Under the pieces are notes generated by a model. It was given only the letters and a program-made list of their open reading frames with translations, was not told where the DNA came from and did not search any database. A program made the position numbers and the translations under genes. From Actinomycetota bacterium (GTDB taxonomy: Bacteria > Actinomycetota > Actinomycetes > Streptosporangiales > Streptosporangiaceae), in NCBI GenBank assembly GCA_027326205.1, contig DAHWEX010000483.1:1-35818 (forward strand): DNA of 35,818 nucleotides, read 5' to 3'. Positions 18,028 to 26,375 of the stretch are shown here, piece after piece. The stretch's first letter is position 1. Each line of letters begins with the position of its first letter.

Positions 18028-18073
18028 ATGGCGGATCGTTGGGAGCAACCCGTTGCTCTCAACGATCCGCCAT
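18028..18073. terminator. Long near-perfect palindrome downstream of leuCD (possible terminator or repeat)
   Basis: ATGGCGGATCGTTGGGAGCAAC-cc-GTTGCTCTCAACGATCCGCCAT: 22-bp arms, 1 mismatch (G:U capable), 2-nt centre. Confidence 0.75.
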
Positions 18074-18374
18074 CTCGCGTTGGGGGCGCTCAGCCGCGGC
18101 CCCCCGGGTACCGGACCGAGCCTGCCGCGCCGGAGCCGCGCCGGAGCCGCTGTCCGCGCACCCGCTCTCACCAGGCACGATACCTGTCCGAAATGTCATG
18201 AAATATCCGGTCGGCATCGAAAAACCGCCTCTGAAAAGGCCCGACACGCCGGGCAATATTCGCTGGGGTTATTGTGTAGTCGGGCTTGATCGCCTAATTT
18301 CGGGCTGGTCAGGGGTCGCGGCCCAGGCAAGAAGCCGCGAGCGCGGCCTCCCGTGGGGGAACGCAGGAGTGAAT

Positions 18375-18686
18375 ATGAACAAGCGTGATTTGATCGACGC
18401 GCTCTCGGGTCGCCTGGGGGACAAGAAGTCCGCGACCGAGGCGCTGAACGCGGTCCTTGAGACCATTCAGTCGGCGGTGGCGGACGGCGACAAGGTCGCC
18501 ATCACCGGCTTCGGCGTCTTCGAGAAGAGCGAGCGCCCGGCCCGCGTCGCGCGGAACCCCGCCACCGGTGCCGAGATCCAGGTGGCCGCCCAGTCGGTGC
18601 CCAAGTTCCGCCCCGGCGCGGACTTCAAGGCGCTGGTCAACGGCGGCAAGCCCGGCGAGGCGAAGCCGGCCGCCAAGAAGAAGTAG
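18375..18686 (+). CDS. hupB: HU family DNA-binding protein
   Basis: MNKRDLIDALSGRLGDKKSATEALNAVLETIQSAVADGDKVAITGFGVFEKSERPARVARNPATG...VPKFRPGADFKALVN; short Lys/Ala tail. Confidence 0.96.
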   Translation: MNKRDLIDALSGRLGDKKSATEALNAVLETIQSAVADGDKVAITGFGVFEKSERPARVARNPATGAEIQVAAQSVPKFRPGADFKALVNGGKPGEAKPAAKKK

Positions 18687-18722
18687 CCGGTCTAGCCAGG
18701 CCACGCGAGGGCTGCGGGCAGT

Positions 18723-18765
18723 AACGCACGGCGGCACGGGGGGATCTCCGGTGCCGCCGTGCGTT
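18723..18765. terminator. Bidirectional terminator hairpin between convergent hupB and ddl
   Basis: AACGCACGGCGGCAC ... GTGCCGCCGTGCGTT, perfect 15-bp arms, 13-nt loop. Confidence 0.8.
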
Positions 18766-18822
18766 GTCTGGCCCTTCAGCGGCCCGTGCGGGGCCCGGGC
18801 AGGCCCGTGACGAGGCCACGGG

Positions 18823-19959
18823 CTACGACGGCCCGCCGGGCTTGGCGAGCGCGGTGGCGATGATCCTGTCGATGAGCCGCGGCAGCGGCAGCCCGCTGGC
18901 CGCCCACATCACCGGGAACCCGGACGAGGGCGTCATGCCGGGCATCGTGTTGATCTCGTTCACGATGACCTCGCCGGCCGGCGTGTAGAAGAAGTCCACC
19001 CGGGCGAGCCCCTCGCACCCGATCGCGTCGAACCCCGCGCAGGCCAGCGAGCGCACCCGTTCGGCCGCGTCCAGCGGGATCGGCGCGGGGATCTCCATCT
19101 TCGATTCCGGCGCCAGGTACTTGGCCTCGAAGTCGTACCAGGCGGAGTGCGGGTCGACGACGATCATGCCGGGCACGGACGCCTCGGGCGGCCCGCCGTC
19201 GGCCCCTTCGAGCACGGCGCACTCCACCTCGGCGCCGGTGATCGCGGCCTCGGCCAGTACCTTCCTGTCGTACCGCCGTGCCTCCTCGATCGCCGCCTCG
19301 AGCCCGTCGGGCGAGTCGACCCGCGACGTCCCGATCGACGACCCGCCCCGGGCCGGCTTGACGAAGACCGGCCAGCCGAGCTCGGCGACCTCGTCGAACA
19401 CCCGCTTGCGCTCAAGCGACGACGGCGAGGTGCCCCAGTCCCTGTCCCGCACCACGACGTAGGGCCCGACCGGCAGCCCCCGAGTGGCGAACATGAGCTT
19501 CATGTACTCCTTGTCCATGCCGGCGGCCGAGGCGAGCACCCCGGCACCCGCGTACCGGATCCCGGCCATCTCGAGCAGCCCCTGGATCGTCCCGTCCTCG
19601 CCGTAGGCCCCGTGCAGCAACGGCAGCACGACGTCGACCTGGCCGAGTTCCGGCGGCACGGCGGCGGGACCGCTGAACACCAGCGTCCCGCCGCCCGGGC
19701 CGGCCGCGGGCGTCACGGACACCCCGGGCTCCGCCACCGCCTCCACGGACGGCGACGTCCCGGGAGAAAGCGCGAGCCGCGCGGGGTCTCCCGAGGTCAG
19801 CACCCACCGCCCGTCGCGTGCGATGCCGATCGGCACGACCTCGTAGCGGTCCCGGTCAATGGCCCCGAGCACCAGCCCAGCGCTCGCGCACGACACCGCG
19901 TGCTCAGCGCTCCGCCCCCCGAACACCACCGCGACCCGGACCTTGCGCGCCGATCCCAT
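18823..19959 (-). CDS. ddl: D-alanine--D-alanine ligase
   Basis: VAVVFGGRSAEHAVSCASA, LLHGAYGEDGTIQGLLEMAGIRYAGAGVLASAAGMDKEYMK, VKPARGGSSIGTSRV, VDFFYTPAGEVIVNEINTMPGMTPSSGFP. Confidence 0.97.
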   Translation of the reverse strand: MGSARKVRVAVVFGGRSAEHAVSCASAGLVLGAIDRDRYEVVPIGIARDGRWVLTSGDPARLALSPGTSPSVEAVAEPGVSVTPAAGPGGGTLVFSGPAAVPPELGQVDVVLPLLHGAYGEDGTIQGLLEMAGIRYAGAGVLASAAGMDKEYMKLMFATRGLPVGPYVVVRDRDWGTSPSSLERKRVFDEVAELGWPVFVKPARGGSSIGTSRVDSPDGLEAAIEEARRYDRKVLAEAAITGAEVECAVLEGADGGPPEASVPGMIVVDPHSAWYDFEAKYLAPESKMEIPAPIPLDAAERVRSLACAGFDAIGCEGLARVDFFYTPAGEVIVNEINTMPGMTPSSGFPVMWAASGLPLPRLIDRIIATALAKPGGPS

Positions 19960-19980
19960 GCACCACCTCCGCTGCTCTGG

Positions 19981-20047
19981 CGAACTGCCTTTTCCTGATG
20001 CCCCTGGCCGGTCAGCTCCTCACAGCAAGGCAGGAAAAGACAGTTCG
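19981..20047. promoter_or_regulatory. Inverted repeat in the ddl 5' region
   Basis: CGAACTGCCTTTTCCTG (19981-19997) and CAGGAAAAGACAGTTCG (20031-20047), 16/17 complementary, 33-nt spacer, immediately upstream of the ddl SD/start. Confidence 0.6.
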
Positions 20048-20189
20048 GTCAACCCGAAGATGTTAGCCGCTGACCAGCCAGTGCATGGTTCCTAGTCATT
20101 AAGTCCAGGTGTGCGCGGTTGCGCGGTCCGCTCGCGAACCGGTGGGCCGGCCACGGGAATACCGAACGGGCCGCTGCTCCGCCCGCACC

Positions 20190-21437
20190 TCAGCCTTCTC
20201 CGTTGCGGCTGGGCCGGCCGAGGGTCTCAAGGGCGACGAACGCGTCGCTGATCAGGTCCTCGGCGTCTTCCAGGCCCACAGAGAAGCGGACCGCGCCCGC
20301 GTCGATGCCGGCGGCCGCCAGGGCCCGGTCGTCGAACTGGCGGTGCGTTGTCGACGCGACGTGGGAAACGACCGTGTGCGTGCCGCCGAGCGAGGACGCC
20401 GGGACCGCCAGCCGCAGCGCGCTCGCGAACGCGAGCCCGGCCTCGCGGCCGCCGAAGGGCGTGACGGTGACGATCGCGCCGAACCGCACCCCCTCGGGTC
20501 CGGCGTCGAACGTCCGCCGGGCCAGCTCGTGGCCCGCGTGCGTCGCCAGGCCGGGGTAGTCGACGTAGGCGACCGCCGGGTGCTTGGCGAGCGTGGCGGC
20601 GAACACCGAGGCCGTCGCGCACTGGCGGCGCACCCGCACGGGCAGCGTCTCAAGCCCCCGCCGCAGCAGGAACGCGTCGTCGGGCGAGAGCGAGCCCCCG
20701 GTGTCGATCCGCGTCGCGCGGATCTGCCCGATCAGCTCAAGGGACCCGGTGACCACGCCGCCGGTGACGTCCGAGTGCCCGCCGATGTACTTGGTCGCGG
20801 AGTGGATGACGAGGTCGGCGCCGTGCTCGAGCGGCCGGCAGATCACCGGCGGCGCGAGCGTCGAGTCCACGACGAGCATCGCTCCCGCCGAGTGCGCGAT
20901 CTCCGCGAGCTGCCGCAGGTCGGCCACCGCCGTCGTCGGGTTCGCGATCGTCTCCGCGAAGATGATCCGCGTCGCGGGCCGCATGGCCATGCGCACCGCG
21001 TCGAGGTCGGTGATGTCGACGAAGTCAGTCTCGACCCCGAACCTGGTCATGACGTTGCGCAGCAGGCTGTAGGTGCCGCCGTAGACGGCAGCGGGAGCCA
21101 CCACGTGCGCGCCCGCCCGGGCGAACGCCCAGAACACCCCGGAGATCGCCGCCATCCCCGACGCGAACGCCTGGGCCGCGGGCCAGCGCTGCAGGTTGGC
21201 GCCTTCCAGGGCGGCCACGGCCCGGGCGAACGCGTCGACCGTCGGGTTGTCGATCCTGCTGTAGCTGTAGCCGGGTACCTGGTCGCCGAGCACGGCCGCG
21301 TACTCCTGCGCCGAGGAGAACGCCCAGCCGGCGGTCCGGTAGACGGGCGTGCCAGCCGGCCGCTGCGCGGTCTCGGGCGGCGGCGGCAGGTGCACCGCCC
21401 CGGTGTTCTCCCCGAGCTGCCGTCGAGCTATATCCAC
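20190..21437 (-). CDS. PLP-dependent trans-sulfuration enzyme (cystathionine gamma-synthase/lyase-like, Cys/Met metabolism family)
   Basis: PGYSYSRIDNPTVDAFARAVAALEG, AFASGMAAI, DSTLAPPVICRPLEHGADLVIHSATKYIGGHSDVTGGVV (PLP lysine motif), FSVGLEDAEDLISD. Confidence 0.93.
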   Translation of the reverse strand: MDIARRQLGENTGAVHLPPPPETAQRPAGTPVYRTAGWAFSSAQEYAAVLGDQVPGYSYSRIDNPTVDAFARAVAALEGANLQRWPAAQAFASGMAAISGVFWAFARAGAHVVAPAAVYGGTYSLLRNVMTRFGVETDFVDITDLDAVRMAMRPATRIIFAETIANPTTAVADLRQLAEIAHSAGAMLVVDSTLAPPVICRPLEHGADLVIHSATKYIGGHSDVTGGVVTGSLELIGQIRATRIDTGGSLSPDDAFLLRRGLETLPVRVRRQCATASVFAATLAKHPAVAYVDYPGLATHAGHELARRTFDAGPEGVRFGAIVTVTPFGGREAGLAFASALRLAVPASSLGGTHTVVSHVASTTHRQFDDRALAAAGIDAGAVRFSVGLEDAEDLISDAFVALETLGRPSRNGEG

Positions 21438-21482
21438 TTCTCAGGCTCCAAGAAAGGTCAAGCTATTCCCCCGTAGCGAACA

Positions 21483-22565
21483 CTAGCGGACCGCGTCTGC
21501 CCCGGGCGGGCGGTACACACAGGTCACTCCCGGAGGGGACGCGGGCCGCCCCTCCGGTAACTCGGCGCCGTACCACTCCGGCTTGGCGGAGCGGGACATG
21601 AGCACGGCCGCGGCGTCGCCGACGGTCAGCCTGCCGGTGATAACCGCGCCGACGACTTCGGTGATCGGCATCTCCGCGCCGTGCTTGCGAGCGAGTTCAA
21701 GCACGGGGGCGTAGGACGTGACGCCCTCGGCGGTCTGCGTGGTCAGCTCCTTGGCCTGGGCGACGTTCAGGCCCTGCCCCAGGTACTCGCCGAACCGCCG
21801 GTTCCGCGACAGCGGCGACGAGCAGGTCGCCACCAGGTCGCCCATCCCGGCCAGTCCGGCGAAGGTCCTGCGGTCCGCGCCCATCGCCTCCCCGAGCCGC
21901 GCTATCTCGGCGAGCCCGCGGGTGATCAGCATCGCCTTGGTGTTGTCGCCGAGGCCGAGCGCGACCCCCATGCCGACCGCGAGCGCGATGACGTTCTTCA
22001 CCACCCCGCCGAGCTCGCACCCGAGCACGTCGGTGTTCCAGTAGGGCCGGAAGTAGTCGGTGTGGCAGGCCCGCTGCAGCAACTGGGCCGACAGCTCGTC
22101 GCAGCAGGCCACCACCGACGCGGCGAACTGCCGCTCGGCGATCTCCCGCGCCAGGTTCGGCCCGGAGACCACCGCGACGCGGGCGGCGGGAACATCGAGG
22201 ACCTCGCGGATGACCTCGCTCATCCGCTTGCGCGAGCCGAGTTCGATGCCCTTCATCAGGGAGACGAGCAGGGACTCGCCGGGGACGAGCGGCGCCCACG
22301 CGGTCAGGTTCGCCCGCAGGGTCTGGGCCGGCACCGAGAGCACCACGAGGTCCGCCCCGTCCAGCGCCTCGGCGATGTCCGTCGTCGCGGTCAGCGTCGC
22401 CGGCAGCGTGATACCGGGCAGGTACCGGGGGTTCTGGTGGAGGCGGGTGACCGCCGCGGCGACCTCCGTGCCGCGCGCCCACAGCGTGACCGGCGTGCCC
22501 GCGTCGCAAAGGACCTGCGCGAACGTCGTTCCCCACGACCCCGCGCCGAGAACGGCCGCCTTCAC
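21483..22565 (-). CDS. gpsA: NAD(P)H-dependent glycerol-3-phosphate dehydrogenase
   Basis: Start VKAAVLGAGSWGTTFAQVLCDAG (GTG at 22565) within the longer ORF 21483..24098; SGPNLAREIAERQFAASVVA, GCELGGVVKNVIALAVGMGVALGLGDNTKAMLITRGLAEIARLGEAMGADRRTFAGLAGMGDLVATC. Confidence 0.96.
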   Translation of the reverse strand: MKAAVLGAGSWGTTFAQVLCDAGTPVTLWARGTEVAAAVTRLHQNPRYLPGITLPATLTATTDIAEALDGADLVVLSVPAQTLRANLTAWAPLVPGESLLVSLMKGIELGSRKRMSEVIREVLDVPAARVAVVSGPNLAREIAERQFAASVVACCDELSAQLLQRACHTDYFRPYWNTDVLGCELGGVVKNVIALAVGMGVALGLGDNTKAMLITRGLAEIARLGEAMGADRRTFAGLAGMGDLVATCSSPLSRNRRFGEYLGQGLNVAQAKELTTQTAEGVTSYAPVLELARKHGAEMPITEVVGAVITGRLTVGDAAAVLMSRSAKPEWYGAELPEGRPASPPGVTCVYRPPGADAVR

Positions 22566-23308
22566 GAGGAACCAGGATCGGCTTCGAGTGACGGCTGCTG
22601 CGGCTTTGACTTCGCGGGGTCGTACGAGACGGCGGGCGGCTGCTCGTCGCGCAGGGAGGCCAGCAGGGCCGTCACGTCGGCCATGATCGCGTCGGTGGCG
22701 GCGCGCAGGGCCTTCGCCGAGGTCTGCTTGCCGGCCCATGCGGACAGGTCGACGGGCTTGCCTGCTACGGTACGGACGGTTTGCCGTGGCCACAGCTTGG
22801 GTTTCGTGCTGCCGTACGGGAGGACGTTCTGGGTACCCCAGCGCGCGACCGGGATCACCGGGACGCCGGTCGTGAGGGCGAGCCGGGCGACGCCGGTCTT
22901 GCCGACCATCGGCCACAGGCCCGGGTCGCGGGTGGCGGTGCCCTCGGGGTAGATGATCACCGCCGCGCCTTCCTTCAGCGCGTCCTCGGCCTGCCGCAGC
23001 GCCTGCGCCGCGTCCTTGGCGCCCCGGTTGACCGGGATCTGGCCGCAGCCGTAGAGCAGCCTCCCGATGAACTTCACCTTGAAAGCGGAGGCCTTGATCA
23101 TGAACGTCGGGTAGCGTCCGGCACCGTAGAAGAACACGCAGTCGGTGCCCCAGTCGGCGTACGACATGTGGTTCGGCGCGAGGATCACCGGGCCGGTCTT
23201 GGGAATGTTCTCCTGTCCCGCCCACTTGTTCCTGACCAGTGCGTGGATGAGGGGGCGAAACACTATGACCGTGAACAGCCGCCAGGCAGGCGAATAAGAC
23301 TTGCTCAT
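22562..23308 (-). CDS. plsC: 1-acyl-sn-glycerol-3-phosphate acyltransferase (PlsC family)
   Basis: NHMSYADWGTDCVFFYGAGRYP, VNRGAKDAAQALRQAEDALKEGAAVIIYPEGTATRDPGLWPMVGKTGVARLAL; overlaps gpsA by 4 nt. Confidence 0.93.
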   Translation of the reverse strand: MSKSYSPAWRLFTVIVFRPLIHALVRNKWAGQENIPKTGPVILAPNHMSYADWGTDCVFFYGAGRYPTFMIKASAFKVKFIGRLLYGCGQIPVNRGAKDAAQALRQAEDALKEGAAVIIYPEGTATRDPGLWPMVGKTGVARLALTTGVPVIPVARWGTQNVLPYGSTKPKLWPRQTVRTVAGKPVDLSAWAGKQTSAKALRAATDAIMADVTALLASLRDEQPPAVSYDPAKSKPQQPSLEADPGSS

Positions 23309-23436
23309 CTACGACAGGCCTTCCATGATCCGGTTCCGCACCCCATGCTCCCAAGTTTGCCCGGGAACCCGCTCTCCTCGCCTTCATCCCCCGGCCGGCA
23401 GGTCCGGCATGGTGAAAAAGAGCAAGGTCCCGCCTG

Positions 23437-24243
23437 ATGTCTAGGTCAGCCCGCTTTGGCTGGACAGTTCTGCTGCCAGTCAAGGTACTCGCCCGGGCCA
23501 AGTCCCGGCTCGCCGTCCTGGCCGGCGACCGGCGCGGGGAACTCGCGCTCGCCCTCGCGTCCGACACGGTGGCCGCCGTGCTGGCCTGCCCGCCGGTGGC
23601 GCGGGTGGTTGTCGTCACGTCCGACCCCGTGGCCGGGCCGCTGCTCGCCGGGCTCGGCGCGATCATCGTGGCCGATCCGGCGGGGCGCCCCGCCGGGGCC
23701 GGCGGCGCGCCACGCGGCGTCGCCGGCGATCTCGGCGTGCAGGACGCCCTGAACGCCGCGCTGCGGCACGGCGCGGCGGTCGCGGCCCGGCGCTGGCCGG
23801 GGACCGGGCTCGCCGCGCTGACGGCCGACCTGCCCGCGCTGCGGCCCGGGGAACTGGCGGCGGTCCTGCGCGCCGCCGCGGCCGGCGGCGCGCAGGACCG
23901 CGCGGCGTTCGTGCCGGACGCCGCGGGCATCGGGACGACGCTGTACGCGGTGCCGCCTGGCGGCGAGTTCCGCCCGCTCTTCGGCGGGGCCTCCCGGGCG
24001 CGGCACGCCGCGTCCGGCGCTGTTGAGCTGGAACTCGACGACATGACCGGGCTGCGCAGGGACGTCGACACCCCCGAGGACCTGCGCGCGGCGCTCACTC
24101 TCGGCGCGGGCCCGCGGACGACCGCCCTGGCGGCGGAGCTCCTGGCCGACGCCTTACCGGGGCTAGATCCGCACCACCGGGCAGGTCAAGGTCCGCGTAA
24201 TGCCCTCGACCGCTTGGATCTGGGCCGCGACCAGCTTGCCTAG
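23437..24243 (+). CDS. cofC: 2-phospho-L-lactate / phosphoenolpyruvate guanylyltransferase (F420 biosynthesis)
   Basis: TVLLPVKVLARAKSRLA, VVTSDP, LGVQDALNAALRHG, LTADLPALRPGELAAVL, FRPLFGGASRARH, DVDTPEDL. Confidence 0.92.
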   Translation: MSRSARFGWTVLLPVKVLARAKSRLAVLAGDRRGELALALASDTVAAVLACPPVARVVVVTSDPVAGPLLAGLGAIIVADPAGRPAGAGGAPRGVAGDLGVQDALNAALRHGAAVAARRWPGTGLAALTADLPALRPGELAAVLRAAAAGGAQDRAAFVPDAAGIGTTLYAVPPGGEFRPLFGGASRARHAASGAVELELDDMTGLRRDVDTPEDLRAALTLGAGPRTTALAAELLADALPGLDPHHRAGQGPRNALDRLDLGRDQLA

Positions 24244-24396
24244 CTCGTCCACGTTCTCGGCGCGTGCGCGCACGATGACGTCGTAGGGACCGGTGACATC
24301 CTCCGCCTGCATGACTCCAGCGATCTCCGCGATCTGCCGGGCCACGTCGGCGGCTCTGCCGACCTCCGTCTGGACGAGGATGTATGCCTGCACCAT
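24163..24396 (-). CDS. Stand-alone Lrp/AsnC ligand-binding (RAM) domain protein
   Basis: MVQAYILVQTEVGRAADVARQIAEIAGVMQAEDVTGPYDVIVRARAENVDELGKLVAAQIQAVEGITRTLTCPVVRI; no HTH. Confidence 0.9.
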   Translation of the reverse strand: MVQAYILVQTEVGRAADVARQIAEIAGVMQAEDVTGPYDVIVRARAENVDELGKLVAAQIQAVEGITRTLTCPVVRI

Positions 24397-24697
24397 GGCG
24401 TCCTCCTGGGGACAGCGTACGAGTGCTGCCCTGAACTGTCACGGTATCGCAGTGGTCCAGACCTGTTTCAGCCTGGTCGGCAGTTTTCCTGGGATATTAG
24501 GGGTTTTACCGGTGCGCGTGCGTCTGCACACAACGGATGCACGAACGTCCGGGCGTCGCGCCGGCCGGCCGCGGTCACGGCGGCATCCCGGCCAGCCCGG
24601 ACACCGCCCGGGGCGGCCGGCGGCCGGGCAGGCTGGCTAGGCTTAGGCGTCCGATCGTAGGCGTCCGAAAGGTGCGGCTGACCGGGGGAGGCGTGAG

Positions 24698-25777
24698 ATC
24701 GCTGGGGAGCACGGGTCCGTCGCGGACCTAGGGGAGTGGGGGGTCATCGCGGCCCTCAAGGCGCGGATGCCCGCCGGCGCACTGACCCGGGTCGGCATCG
24801 GCGACGACTCGGCGGTGGTCAGCGCGCCGTCGGGCAGTGTCGTCGCGGCGGTCGACATGGTGATCGAGGGCAGGCACTTCCGCCGGGACTGGTCCTCGGC
24901 CTATGACGTCGGCGTGAAGGCCGCGGCGCGCAGCCTGGCCGACATCGCGGCGATGGGGGCGGTGAACACGGCCCTGCTCGTCGCCCTCGCCGCGCCAGGC
25001 ACGCTGCCGGCCCGCTGGGCCACGGACCTGGCGTCGGGACTGGCGGCCGAGGCGACCAGGGCCGGGGCAGGCATCGTCGGCGGGGACACGGCCCGCGCGG
25101 ATTCGGTCACCGTGTCCGTAACCGCGCTCGGCGACCTGGAAGGCCGCGCGCCGGTCCTCCGCTCGGGCGCCCGGCCCGGCGACGTGATCGCGGTCGCGGG
25201 CACGCTCGGCCATTCGGCGGCCGGCCTGTCGCTCCTGCGGGCAGGCGCGGTGGGCCCTGCGGACAGGGGCGAGGCGCGGGACGCCGTCGCGGACGGCGGC
25301 GCGAGCGGCCCGGAGGCGGCACCAGCGGCAGCGCGGCTCCCCGCCGCGCTGGCGGAACTCGTGCGCACGCACCTGCGGCCCGCGCCTCCCTACGACGCGG
25401 GCCGGGAAGCGGCGATCCTCGGGGCGACCGCGATGATCGACGTCAGCGACGGCCTGCTCGCCGACCTCGGCCACGTGGCCGAGGCAAGCGGCGTCCGCGT
25501 CAACCTCAGCGGCGCGGCCCTGACCCCGGGCGCCGCGCTTCGCGAAGCCGCGGCACTGCTGCCGGCGGCGAAGTCCGCCGGGCCGCGGTCAAGCGCCGGC
25601 ATCGCCCTGGAATGGGTGCTCACGGGCGGCGAAGATCACTCACTGACCGCCGCGTTCCCCCCGGGCACGGTCCTGCCCGCGCGATGGCACGTCATCGGCG
25701 AAGTCCGCCCGGGCGCCGGCGTCACCGTGGACGACACCCCGCACGAGGGCCCGCCAGGCTGGCAGCACTTCCGCTAA
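24698..25777 (+). CDS. thiL: Thiamine-monophosphate kinase; 5' end uncertain
   Basis: [34 protein letters not shown]...[36 protein letters not shown]...[18 protein letters not shown]...[15 protein letters not shown]...GGEDHSL. First canonical in-frame start is 24767, but ThiL-like residues extend upstream to about 24719; start given here is tentative. Confidence 0.93.
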   Translation: MAGEHGSVADLGEWGVIAALKARMPAGALTRVGIGDDSAVVSAPSGSVVAAVDMVIEGRHFRRDWSSAYDVGVKAAARSLADIAAMGAVNTALLVALAAPGTLPARWATDLASGLAAEATRAGAGIVGGDTARADSVTVSVTALGDLEGRAPVLRSGARPGDVIAVAGTLGHSAAGLSLLRAGAVGPADRGEARDAVADGGASGPEAAPAAARLPAALAELVRTHLRPAPPYDAGREAAILGATAMIDVSDGLLADLGHVAEASGVRVNLSGAALTPGAALREAAALLPAAKSAGPRSSAGIALEWVLTGGEDHSLTAAFPPGTVLPARWHVIGEVRPGAGVTVDDTPHEGPPGWQHFR

Positions 25778-25816
25778 GCCCCAGGGCGGCCCGGGCGGAC
25801 CGTGTCCGGACACAGT

Positions 25817-25853
25817 GCGAGCCGGTGCGTCCCAGGGGGACGCACCGGCTCGC
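25817..25853. terminator. Terminator hairpin downstream of thiL
   Basis: GCGAGCCGGTGCGTCCC-agg-GGGACGCACCGGCTCGC, perfect 17-bp arms, 3-nt loop; between convergent thiL and rpmB. Confidence 0.85.
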
Positions 25854-25906
25854 GACAAAGCAAACGGGTCCGAGGGGCGGCCCCCCGGGAGATACGGCTA
25901 AGGCGC

Positions 25907-25935
25907 CCCCGGTGCGCGTTTTCCGCGCACCGGGG
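25907..25935. terminator. Terminator hairpin downstream of rpmB
   Basis: CCCCGGTGCGCG-ttttc-CGCGCACCGGGG, perfect 12-bp arms. Confidence 0.8.
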
Positions 25936-25947
25936 CCGCCTCGAGCA

Positions 25948-26133
25948 CTAGCGAGCGACCTTGCCTGCCTTGATGCAGGAGGTGCACACGTTCAGGCGCT
26001 TGGGCGTGCCGGACACGATCGCCCGAACGGTCTGGATGTTCGGGTTCCAGCGACGGCGGGTGCGGACGTGCGAGTGCGACACGTTGTTGCCGAAGCCCGG
26101 CCCCTTGCCGCAAACGTCGCAGACGGAAGCCAC
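25948..26133 (-). CDS. rpmB: 50S ribosomal protein L28 (C4, zinc-binding form)
   Basis: VASVCDVCGKGPGFGNNVSHSHVRTRRRWNPNIQTVRAIVSGTPKRLNVCTSCIKAGKVAR; GTG at 26133 with GGAGG upstream; CxxC...CxxC retained. Confidence 0.95.
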   Translation of the reverse strand: MASVCDVCGKGPGFGNNVSHSHVRTRRRWNPNIQTVRAIVSGTPKRLNVCTSCIKAGKVAR

Positions 26134-26375
26134 GGCTGCCTCCATAAGTAGGATTGAACGAAGAGTCTGACCGCGCCTCATCCGGCAGCGTCTAACCAGC
26201 ACGGAACTTGAGGCGGCCTGCGTAGCCTACCCCACGCCGCGCCGTTCGTGAAACCAAGCGGTGAAACGAGGCGCCAGGAATCAGGCTCGTGCCAACGGCG
26301 TGAAGGGCTACTTCTAGTGCGCTGTGTGCCGGATGGTGTGCCCGAATGTCAGCGGTCGATCCTATGCTAGGCCAC

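Noticed and set aside
21483-24098. 871-aa minus-strand ORF spanning gpsA, plsC and cofC
   Set aside because: Only the C-terminal portion (from VKAAVLGAGSWG) is real GpsA; the remainder is out-of-frame read-through over plsC and antisense to cofC, not a fusion protein.
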